Shown: one piece after another, positions 13,691 through 19,138 of the stretch
Layout of the letters: each line of letters starts with the position of its first letter
Numbering within the stretch: position 1 is the first letter of the stretch
DNA from: Oscillibacter sp.
Lineage (GTDB): Bacteria; Bacillota; Clostridia; Oscillospirales; Oscillospiraceae
Direction of reading: 5' to 3'
DNA length: 19,138 nt
Assembly (NCBI GenBank): GCA_024404295.1
Contig: JAKSQE010000007.1
Span: 1-19,138 of the forward strand
Program-made: the position numbers and the translations under genes
Notes under the pieces: model-generated
The model's database searches: none
What the model saw: only the letters and a program-made list of their open reading frames with translations
What the model was told of the DNA's origin: nothing

Positions 13691-14554
13691 ATGGGCATTT
13701 TCTTTGCGCGTTGTTCTCAACTGGGTGCCGACATTGTGACCATGTGGGCCCGATATGGCTCTCAGTATCTGGGTGGTATGTGGAGTACCCTCAAGCTGGC
13801 AGTCCTCGGCACTGCTATCGGCTGCCTGATCGGCTTCCTCTGCGGTATCCTCTCTACCATTCCCTGCGCACCGCAGGACAATCCCGTCAAGCGGTTCTTC
13901 CTGAAATTGATCCGCGTCATCATCCGCGTTTATGTGGAAGTTTTCCGTGGCACTCCTATGATCCTGCAGGCAGTCTTTATTTTCTACGGTCTGCCTTATT
14001 TCTCCGGCAATGTCTTCCACTGGGGCAATGTGTTTGTAGCCTCTCTGGTGGTCGTTTCCATCAACACCGGTGCTTACATGGCCGAGAGCGTCCGCGGTGG
14101 CTTCCTGTCCATCGATCCCGGTCAGACGGAGGGTGCCAAGGCCATCGGCATGAACCATGTTCAGACCATGACCCATGTTATCATTCCTCAAGCTTTCCGC
14201 GTGCTGCTGCCTCAGATCGGCAACAACCTGATCATCAATATCAAGGATACCTCTGTCATGTTCATCATCGGCTACGGTGAGCTGTTCTCCATCCACCGTG
14301 CAGCCGTGGGCGCATCCTATCTCTATTTCCCCTCCGCAGCCATCGAGATGGTTGCTTACCTGTGCATGACGCTCGCTTCCTCCATCATCCTCCGCTGGCT
14401 GGAGCATAAGATGGACGGCGATGATAACTACGAACTGGTGGCCGCTGACCAGTTGGTCGGTGCGGCCGGTACATATACCAGCCCCAAGTCCGGCTCTCCT
14501 TACGATGAGCAGAGCAAGGAGTTTAAACGCAAGAAGGGAGGCGAGCAGGCATGA
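13691..14554 (+). CDS. Amino-acid ABC transporter permease (lysine importer)
   Basis: A protein of 287 residues. The start is ATG 13691 because AAAGGAG at 13675-13681 is 9 bases ahead; the in-frame ATG at 13682 touches that site and the frame above it lies in the stem-loop. It has several membrane segments and the EAA coupling motif (GAKAIGMNHVQTMTHVIIPQ), preceded by FRGTPMILQAVFIFYGLP, a pattern of the HisM/GlnP amino-acid permeases. The C-terminal tail after the last membrane segment is charged (KEFKRKKGGEQ). It pairs with the ATPase whose ATG overlaps its stop codon in ATGA, so the two are coupled. Lysine is inferred from the riboswitch. Confidence 0.92.
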   Translation: MGIFFARCSQLGADIVTMWARYGSQYLGGMWSTLKLAVLGTAIGCLIGFLCGILSTIPCAPQDNPVKRFFLKLIRVIIRVYVEVFRGTPMILQAVFIFYGLPYFSGNVFHWGNVFVASLVVVSINTGAYMAESVRGGFLSIDPGQTEGAKAIGMNHVQTMTHVIIPQAFRVLLPQIGNNLIINIKDTSVMFIIGYGELFSIHRAAVGASYLYFPSAAIEMVAYLCMTLASSIILRWLEHKMDGDDNYELVAADQLVGAAGTYTSPKSGSPYDEQSKEFKRKKGGEQA

Positions 14555-15291
14555 GTGACGCAATTCTGGAAATCAATCACCTCTCAAAGTCTTTTGGTAC
14601 CCATGAGGTTTTGACGGATATTGACTTCACGGTTCGTCCCGGCGATGTTACCTCCATTATCGGCGCATCGGGTTCCGGTAAAAGTACCCTGCTTCGCTGC
14701 GTGAACCTGCTGGAAACACCCAGCAGCGGCGAGATCCTTTACCACGGTACGGACGTTGCCCGCCGCGGCTTTGATGCCACCGCTTACCGCGCCAAGGTCG
14801 GCATGGTGTTCCAGAGCTTTAACCTTTTCAACAATATGACCGTTTTGAAAAACTGCATGATCGGTCAGATGATCGTTGGCAAAAAGAGCAAGGAAGAGGC
14901 CGAGGCCAATGCATTGAAGTATCTGGAGAAGGTGGGCATGACACCTTATATCAATGCCCGTCCTCGCCAGCTATCCGGCGGTCAGAAGCAGCGCGTAGCG
15001 ATCGCTCGCGCACTGGCCATGGATCCTGAGGTGCTGCTGTTTGATGAGCCCACCTCTGCACTGGATCCCGAAATGGTTGGCGAAGTTTTGAACGTTATGC
15101 GTGCGCTGGCGGATGAAGGCATGACCATGCTGGTGGTAACCCATGAGATGGCTTTTGCCCGTGACGTCAGCAACCATGTGGTGTTCATGGCCAACGGTGT
15201 CATCTGTGAGCAGGGTGATCCCAAGGAGGTTTTCGTGAATCCCCAGAAAGAAGAGACAAAGGACTTCCTTGCCCGCTTCCTGAACGGCTGA
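14551..15291 (+). CDS. Amino-acid ABC transporter ATP-binding protein (lysine importer), GlnQ class
   Basis: A protein of 246 residues with complete ABC motifs: Walker A GASGSGKST near residue 37, Q-loop MVFQSFNLF, signature LSGGQKQRV, Walker B VLLFDEPTSALDPE and H-loop LVVTHEMAFA. Spacing and length match the GlnQ/HisP class that drives polar amino-acid uptake. AAGGGAGG at 14532-14539 precedes an ATG that overlaps the permease stop. It is the third and last gene of the riboswitch-controlled operon and ends 15 bases before a strong terminator. The complete set of three proteins, all in order, indicates a working importer. Confidence 0.95.
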   Translation: MSDAILEINHLSKSFGTHEVLTDIDFTVRPGDVTSIIGASGSGKSTLLRCVNLLETPSSGEILYHGTDVARRGFDATAYRAKVGMVFQSFNLFNNMTVLKNCMIGQMIVGKKSKEEAEANALKYLEKVGMTPYINARPRQLSGGQKQRVAIARALAMDPEVLLFDEPTSALDPEMVGEVLNVMRALADEGMTMLVVTHEMAFARDVSNHVVFMANGVICEQGDPKEVFVNPQKEETKDFLARFLNG

Positions 15292-15306
15292 TTTCATACC
15301 AAATAC

Positions 15307-15346
15307 AACACAGCGGTCTGTTTTATACGGACTGCTGTGTTTTTTT
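15307..15346 (+). terminator. Intrinsic terminator after the lysine importer operon
   Basis: A 13-bp stem, left arm 15308-15320 with right arm 15328-15340 (ACACAGC with GCTGTGT at its base, two G-T pairs inside), then a T-run at 15340-15346. Confidence 0.88.
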
Positions 15347-15389
15347 GCAAAAAATGGCTATATTTGGGCGAAAAAACGGGAAAATAATC

Positions 15390-15417
15390 TTGACAGGATG
15401 TAAAATGGTGATATAAT
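15390..15417 (+). promoter_or_regulatory. Promoter of the NhaC-family antiporter gene
   Basis: TTGACA (15390-15395), a 16-base spacer and TATAAT (15412-15417). Same hexamers and spacing as the ABC importer promoter. Start expected near 15424, just ahead of the second riboswitch. Confidence 0.85.
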
Positions 15418-15436
15418 CGTTTTCGCAATTAAATAA

Positions 15437-15610
15437 AGCCATAGATAGAGGAGCGATCCACAAGAGTAGTGTCCCATTTGTGCGGCAGGAAACCGCGGGA
15501 ACGAAAGGGTGGATTGCCGAAGGAGTTTTTGGATTCCTGTTCAAAGATTACCTGGGCCGTCGGAGAAGATCCGCCGGACTGTCGCTATTCAAGCGGAGAG
15601 CTGTCGTGAG
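15437..15610 (+). promoter_or_regulatory. Lysine riboswitch (L box) of the NhaC-family gene
   Basis: Core segments in order: GATAGAGGAGCG (15444-15455), GAGTAGT (15464-15470), GCCGAAGG (15516-15523), CCTGGGCCGTCG (15551-15562), GGACTGTCGC (15576-15585) and GCGGAGAGCTGTC (15593-15605). The outer helix pairs GATAG with CTGTC. Several blocks are identical to the copy at 12411-12583. A terminator follows at 15631. Gene-free stretch 15347-15708 is fully taken up by promoter, riboswitch and terminator. Confidence 0.93.
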
Positions 15611-15630
15611 TTCTGTTTTCTGTTGTTTTA

Positions 15631-15665
15631 ACGGAGCCATGATGCGGTCATGGCTTCGTTTTTTT
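15631..15665 (+). terminator. Riboswitch-controlled terminator before the NhaC-family gene
   Basis: ACGGAGCCATGA (15631-15642) pairs with TCATGGCTTCGT (15648-15659), loop TGCGG, T-run to 15665. It lies 20 bases after the aptamer and before the gene's ribosome site. Confidence 0.9.
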
Positions 15666-15708
15666 GTTGCAAATGGTCTCGACTAAAAGAAAGAAGGAGA
15701 GTTACCCC

Positions 15709-17334
15709 ATGAGAAACAATCGTCTGACTCGCGTTGCTCTGATGATCGTGGCTGCCATCAGCCTGCTGACCATCACCGCATTCGCCGCCGAAGAGGGTGC
15801 TGAGGTTAACAGCATGTATGGTACCTTCTGGGCACTGGTTCCCCCTATCATCGCAATCGCACTGGCTCTGATTACCAAGGAAGCTTACAGCTCTTTGTTC
15901 ATCGGCATTGTTGTCGGTGCGCTGTTCAGCTGCAGCTTTGCTCCTGTGGCTACACTGGACATGATCATCAATGACGGCTTGGTGGCTGCCATTGCTGACA
16001 ACGCCGGCATCTTCCTGTTCCTGGTTCTGCTGGGTATCATCGTTGCTCTGGTCAACATGGCCGGCGGCAGCGCCGCCTTTGGCCGCTGGGCTGAGAAGAA
16101 CATTAAGACCCGCGTTGGTGCACAGCTGGCAACCTTCGTCCTGGGTATTCTGATCTTCATTGATGACTATTTTAACTGCCTGACTGTCGGCAGCGTCATG
16201 CGTCCTGTCACTGACCGCCATGACATTTCTCGCCCCAAGCTGGCTTACCTCATTGATGCTACCGCAGCTCCCGTCTGCATGATTGCCCCCATTTCTTCCT
16301 GGGCTGCCGCTGTATCCTCTACTGCTGATGATCTGGACACCGGTATTTCCGGCATTCAGCTCTTCATTAAGGCCATTCCTTACAATCTGTATTCTCTGCT
16401 GACCTTCGTGTTCATCATTGCTCTGGTTCTGATGAAATTTGATTTCGGCCCCATGGCCGGCTATGAGCAGAAGGCTCATAAGAGCCATGATCTGACTGCT
16501 CTGGCTGGCTCTGTGGAAGAGTCTGGCAATTCCAAGGGCCGTGTGCTGGATCTGGTTCTGCCTGTGATCGTTCTGATCATCACCTGCACCATTGGTATGA
16601 TCTATGTTGGCGGCTTCTTCGGCGTGGATGCCTGGGGCGGTACGGACTGCGCAGGCGACTTCATCGCTGCTTTCGGCAACACCGATGCTTTCATCGGCCT
16701 GCCTTGGGGCGCAATCATCGCTCTGATTCTGACGGTTGCTTATTTGGTCGCTCGTCGTGTTGTGACCTTCAAAGAGGCTATGAACTGCGTGCCCAAGGGC
16801 TTCAACGCTATGATCAGCCCCATTATCATTCTGACTCTGGCTGTTTCCCTGAAGACTACCATCAGCACACTGGGTGCTGCCGAGTATGTCCATGATATGA
16901 TGTTCGGTGCTGCAGATGCACTGTACAGCATGTTGCCTGCCGTCATCTTCGTGGTGGCTTGTGTTCTGGCATTTGCTTCCGGTACCTCCTGGGGTACTTT
17001 TGGTATCCTGATCCCCATTGTCACTGCAATCTTCCCCGCAGACAGCACGCTGATGATCATTGGCATCTCCGCCTGTTGCGCCGGCGCTGTGTGCGGCGAC
17101 CACTGCTCTCCCATCTCCGACACCACCATCATGGCCTCTGCAGGCGCACAGGTTGACCACGTGAATCATGTGTCCACCCAGCTGCCTTATGCAATCACCG
17201 TGGCTGTCGTCAGCTTTGTGGGCTTCATCGTGGCAGGCTTCACCCAGAACCTCATTGCAACCTGGGTTGTGAGCTTCGTCCTGATGATCGGCACGCTGTT
17301 CGTTCTGCGCGGTACGTTCGGCAAGAAGGATTGA
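15709..17334 (+). CDS. lysW: NhaC-family antiporter, likely lysine transporter LysW
   Basis: A protein of 541 residues from ATG 15709, with AAGGAG at 15694-15699 (9 bases). About 12 membrane segments. The first hydrophobic stretch (ALMIVAAISLLTITAFAAEE) looks like a cleaved or anchor signal. Landmarks include VPPIIAIALALITKEAYSSL, the conserved IFIDDYFNCLTVGSVMRPV with its acidic pair, YLIDATAAPVCMIAPISSWA, and CAGAVCGDHCSPISDTTIMA near the end, all typical of the NhaC/DUF-type antiporter superfamily. Most members exchange sodium or metabolites against protons. The lysine riboswitch in the leader is the known context of LysW, the proposed lysine member, so I use that name; direction of transport is not shown by the sequence. 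Confidence 0.85.
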   Translation: MRNNRLTRVALMIVAAISLLTITAFAAEEGAEVNSMYGTFWALVPPIIAIALALITKEAYSSLFIGIVVGALFSCSFAPVATLDMIINDGLVAAIADNAGIFLFLVLLGIIVALVNMAGGSAAFGRWAEKNIKTRVGAQLATFVLGILIFIDDYFNCLTVGSVMRPVTDRHDISRPKLAYLIDATAAPVCMIAPISSWAAAVSSTADDLDTGISGIQLFIKAIPYNLYSLLTFVFIIALVLMKFDFGPMAGYEQKAHKSHDLTALAGSVEESGNSKGRVLDLVLPVIVLIITCTIGMIYVGGFFGVDAWGGTDCAGDFIAAFGNTDAFIGLPWGAIIALILTVAYLVARRVVTFKEAMNCVPKGFNAMISPIIILTLAVSLKTTISTLGAAEYVHDMMFGAADALYSMLPAVIFVVACVLAFASGTSWGTFGILIPIVTAIFPADSTLMIIGISACCAGAVCGDHCSPISDTTIMASAGAQVDHVNHVSTQLPYAITVAVVSFVGFIVAGFTQNLIATWVVSFVLMIGTLFVLRGTFGKKD

Positions 17335-17346
17335 TTTACAATACGG

Positions 17347-17388
17347 AAAACAGCGGCTTTCTCCACGATGAGAAAGCCGCTGTTTTTT
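17347..17388 (+). terminator. Intrinsic terminator after the NhaC-family gene
   Basis: A perfect 17-bp stem (17347-17363 with 17370-17386; core CAGCGGCTTTCTC), 6-base loop, ending in six Ts. Confidence 0.92.
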
Positions 17389-17479
17389 GCTGCGCACCGG
17401 CAAATTGATCGGCAGGAATTCTTTGGCCATTCCAACAGCAAATTGGTGGAGAATTTGGGAAAAATAACAGAAAAACTAC

Positions 17480-17508
17480 TTGACGGCGTGGAATAGTCAT
17501 GCTATAAT
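17480..17508 (+). promoter_or_regulatory. Promoter of the str-type translation operon
   Basis: TTGACG (17480-17485), a 17-base spacer and TATAAT (17503-17508) with an extended TG one base ahead (17500-17501). Transcription should start near 17516, about 50 bases before the L7Ae-like gene. It gives these genes their own start, separate from any RNA polymerase operon. Confidence 0.85.
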
Positions 17509-17567
17509 TTCATCCTGCGCGGACTATGTTCCGTGAGTTTTGCTATGCAATTTAGGAGGGTATCCCC

Positions 17568-17810
17568 GTGCTGACGGAACTTGCTTCCAGAGAGAAAGTT
17601 GTTGGTGTGAAGCAGTCCCGAAAAGCAATTCGGGAGGGACGCGCTGTTCAGGTGTTTCTGGCCTGCGATGCGGATCCTGCCGTGGTCGATCCCATCCGAG
17701 CGGACTGCGAGGAACAGAACGTTCCGCTGCAGGACGACTGCAGTATGGCTGAGCTGGGTGAAGCCTGCGGAATTGCCGTGGGAGCCGCCGTAGCTGTGCT
17801 GCTGAAATGA
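17568..17810 (+). CDS. L7Ae-family ribosomal / K-turn-binding protein (YbxF-like)
   Basis: An 80-residue protein beginning at GTG 17568, with AGGAGGG at 17554-17560 (7 bases). The pattern VVGVKQSRKAIREGRAVQVF, a central acidic patch, and the C-terminal GEACGIAVGAAVAVLLK are typical of the bacterial L7Ae-like proteins (YbxF, about 82 residues), which bind kink-turn RNA and associate with ribosomes. In Firmicutes it normally lies between rpoC and rpsL; here it follows its own promoter with an unrelated transporter gene upstream. A 94-base spacer separates it from rpsL. It should be cytoplasmic. The exact role of YbxF is poorly known. Confidence 0.88.
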   Translation: MLTELASREKVVGVKQSRKAIREGRAVQVFLACDADPAVVDPIRADCEEQNVPLQDDCSMAELGEACGIAVGAAVAVLLK

Positions 17811-17904
17811 TTTGTTTTTTTCGGAATAGTTTTCGGACGTTCCGCAAAAAATAAAGGTTGCTGAACTTCAGCTTCCAGAATTATGTAAGAAAGGAGAACA
17901 TTCA
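17811..17904 (+). promoter_or_regulatory. Spacer and leader between the L7Ae-like gene and rpsL
   Basis: It holds a run of Ts after the L7Ae-like stop with only a weak hairpin before it, CGGAA...TTCCG (17822-17844), and a small hairpin GCTGA-ACT-TCAGC (17860-17872). AAAGGAG precedes the rpsL ATG. These may be leader structures, but pairing is short and no function can be assigned. Confidence 0.3.
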
Positions 17905-18321
17905 ATGCCTACTTTTAACCAGCTGGTTCGTAAAGGAAGAGACAAGGTGACTTACAAGTCCACTTCTCCCGCTCTGCAGTTTGGTCTGAACACTCTGAAG
18001 ACCAAGACTACCGATCTGCCTTCTCCCCAGAAGCGCGGTGTCTGCACTGCTGTCAGAACTGCGACTCCTAAGAAGCCCAACTCCGCTCTGCGTAAAATCG
18101 CTCGTGTGCGCCTGACCAACGGCTATGAGGTTACCGCTTACATCCCCGGCGTCGGTCATTCCCTGCAGGAGCACTCCGTCGTGATGATCTGCGGGGGCCC
18201 CGTTACGGACCTTCCCGGTGTCCGTTACCACATCATCCGCGGTACTCTGGATGCACAGGGTGTCAATGGCCGTATGCAGTCCCGTTCCAAGTACGGTGCA
18301 AAGCGTCCTAAGCAGAAGTAA
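17905..18321 (+). CDS. rpsL: 30S ribosomal protein S12
   Basis: A protein of 138 residues, the usual length, starting PTFNQLVRKGRDKVTYKS. Characteristic segments are QKRGVCTAVRTATPKKPNSA, which contains the lysine at the streptomycin-sensitive loop, and EHSVVMICGGPVTDLPGVRY near the middle, with a basic C-terminus (RSKYGAKRPKQK). S12 sits at the decoding centre of the small subunit and affects accuracy. ATG 17905 has AAAGGAG at 17891-17897. It leads the rpsL, rpsG, fusA cluster, and its codon use is strongly biased as expected for a ribosomal protein. The KPNS loop carries lysine as in drug-sensitive bacteria. Confidence 0.98.
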   Translation: MPTFNQLVRKGRDKVTYKSTSPALQFGLNTLKTKTTDLPSPQKRGVCTAVRTATPKKPNSALRKIARVRLTNGYEVTAYIPGVGHSLQEHSVVMICGGPVTDLPGVRYHIIRGTLDAQGVNGRMQSRSKYGAKRPKQK

Positions 18322-18343
18322 TCAAACACGAACAATGAGCTTT

Positions 18344-18415
18344 GCCAAAAGGTTTGAATGTTCTATTTATTTACCTCTTTGGCAGGCCGAAACACGATGG
18401 GAGCGAGTCCCATCG
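18344..18415 (+). promoter_or_regulatory. Two stem-loops in the S12-S7 spacer
   Basis: Stem 1: GCCAAAAGGT (18344-18353) with ACCTCTTTGGC (18373-18383), one bulged C. Stem 2: CGATGGGA (18395-18402) with TCCCATCG (18408-18415), loop GCGAG. The spacer is 138 bases, long for a ribosomal operon, and the S7 ribosome site follows 30 bases later. In E. coli S7 represses its own translation through this spacer; a similar role here is inference. Confidence 0.45.
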
Positions 18416-18459
18416 CGAGTACCTATGATTTCTATATTATTAAGAAGGAGGGAAGCACA

Positions 18460-18930
18460 GTGCCCAGAAGAGGTAATGTTCCCAAGAGAGAAGTTCTGGC
18501 CGATCCTATGTACGGCAGCGTGCTGGTGACCAAGCTGGTCAACAGCGTGATGCTGGACGGCAAAAAGGGTGTGGCTCAGAAAGTGGTCTACGCTGCCTTT
18601 GATCAGATCAAGGAGAAGACCGAGAAGGACCCCGTTGAGGTGTTCGCTCAGGCAATGGAAAATGTGATGCCCAGCCTGGAAGTTAAAGCTCGCCGTGTCG
18701 GCGGTGCTAACTATCAGGTGCCCATGGAGGTTCGTCCCGCTCGTCGCCAGACTCTGGCCCTGCGTTGGCTGACCGCTTATTCTCGCGCTCGCAGCGAGCG
18801 TACCATGGCCGAGCGTCTGGCTAACGAGATCATGGACGCCGCCAACAATACCGGCGCATCCGTGAAGAAGCGTGAGGAAATGCACAAGCAGGCTGAGGCT
18901 AACAAGGCCTTCGCTCATTTCCGCTGGTAA
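18460..18930 (+). CDS. rpsG: 30S ribosomal protein S7
   Basis: A protein of 156 residues, the normal length for S7, starting PRRGNVPKREVLADPMYGSV. The start is GTG 18460, placed by AAGGAGG at 18445-18451 (8 bases) and by the conserved N-terminus; the longer frame upstream lies in the structured spacer. Recognisable segments are LVTKLVNSVMLDGKKGVAQ, GGANYQVPMEVRPARRQTLA and ALRWLTAYSRARSE, with the C-terminal FAHFRW. S7 nucleates assembly of the 30S head by binding the 3' major domain of 16S rRNA, and in E. coli it is also the autogenous repressor of the operon. EF-G follows 15 bases later. Confidence 0.98.
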   Translation: MPRRGNVPKREVLADPMYGSVLVTKLVNSVMLDGKKGVAQKVVYAAFDQIKEKTEKDPVEVFAQAMENVMPSLEVKARRVGGANYQVPMEVRPARRQTLALRWLTAYSRARSERTMAERLANEIMDAANNTGASVKKREEMHKQAEANKAFAHFRW

Positions 18931-18945
18931 GTTAGGAGTTAGAGT

Positions 18946-19138
18946 ATGCCTAGAAAAACATCTCTGGCTAACACCAGAAATATTGGTATCATGGCTCACA
19001 TCGATGCAGGTAAGACTACCACTACCGAGCGTATTCTGTACTACACCGGCGTGAACTACAAGATCGGCGAGACCCATGACGGTACCGCCACCATGGACTG
19101 GATGGCACAGGAGCAGGAGCGTGGTATCACCATCACCT
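18946..19138 (+). CDS. fusA: Translation elongation factor G, 3' end cut by the window
   Basis: Only the first 64 codons are present. ATG 18946 has TAGGAG at 18933-18938 ahead. The opening PRKTSLANTRNIGIMAHIDA and the G1 motif AHIDAGKTT identify the GTPase domain of EF-G, with GETHDGTATMDWMAQEQERG (the segment leading to switch I with the invariant EQERGIT) at the window end. EF-G moves tRNA and mRNA along the ribosome. Its place after S12 and S7 is the standard str operon order. The next gene in most Firmicutes is tuf, outside this window. Confidence 0.95.
   Translation, partial: MPRKTSLANTRNIGIMAHIDAGKTTTTERILYYTGVNYKIGETHDGTATMDWMAQEQERGITIT

Noticed and set aside
12604..13698. A 364-codon minus-strand frame opposite the amino-acid-binding protein
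   Set aside because: Shadow of the strongly biased plus-strand gene; it also runs through the riboswitch terminator.
13661..14563. A 300-codon minus-strand frame opposite the permease gene
   Set aside because: Same cause: reversed membrane-protein codons, low complexity, no start signal.
15628..17430. A 600-codon open frame on the minus strand opposite the NhaC-family gene
   Set aside because: It is the exact shadow of a clear membrane-protein gene; its His/Gln/Asp/Asn-rich composition is what reversed hydrophobic, biased codons give. It has no ribosome site or family resemblance.
1..19138. CRISPR arrays, insertion sequences and long repeats
   Set aside because: No regularly spaced repeats, transposase-like frames or long terminal inverted repeats were seen. 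The only longer similarity is between the two lysine riboswitch leaders.

Overview
The window reads as a piece of an anaerobic Firmicutes chromosome, most likely Clostridia and perhaps Oscillospiraceae-like. The evidence is strong Shine-Dalgarno sites (AGGAGG type) before almost every gene, TTGACA/TATAAT promoters, many intrinsic terminators, two lysine riboswitches, a PBSX/Mu-like tail module, and the L7Ae-like gene, rpsL, rpsG, fusA order. The family-level placement is inference from gene content and style, not from a marker comparison.

Region 1 (1-4785, + strand) is the distal end of a contractile-tail prophage or phage-tail-like particle. In order it holds a baseplate hub (cut by the window start), a spike/GP45-like protein, a gp25-like wedge protein, baseplate J, a DUF2313/gpI-like protein, a small membrane/coiled-coil protein, a holin-like protein and a three-domain endolysin. 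It stops at a strong bidirectional terminator. No tail-fibre gene lies between the baseplate and lysis genes.

Region 2 (4806-10620) is about iron and redox. A minus-strand ABC uptake operon (lipoprotein, permease, ATPase of the siderophore/haem/cobalamin class) diverges from a siroheme/[4Fe-4S] nitrite/sulfite reductase. The shared 120-bp intergenic region holds a promoter on each strand and an 18-bp inverted repeat lying exactly in the spacer of the minus-strand promoter. A FAD oxidoreductase with a C-terminal Rieske domain follows.

Region 3 (10621-12324) is a uracil permease gene (uraA) behind a short leader. That leader is a promoter, a well-initiated 29-codon peptide with a U-rich coding region, and an intrinsic terminator whose stem begins on the last base of the peptide stop codon. 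This geometry resembles the UTP-sensitive attenuator of enterobacterial pyrBI.

Region 4 (12363-17388) holds two adjacent transport units, each with its own promoter, lysine riboswitch and terminator. The first is a three-gene amino-acid ABC importer (binding lipoprotein, permease, ATPase) and the second is an NhaC-family antiporter of the LysW type. The riboswitches indicate lysine as the substrate of both.

Region 5 (17480-19138) is the str-type translation operon with its own extended -10 promoter: an L7Ae-family K-turn protein, S12, S7 and the start of EF-G (cut by the window end). The S12-S7 spacer carries two clear stem-loops.

Codon use shifts from mixed in the left half to strongly biased (CTG, CCC, GGC) from uraA onward, which suggests high expression of the right-hand genes. 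I saw no tRNA, rRNA, insertion sequence or CRISPR array.
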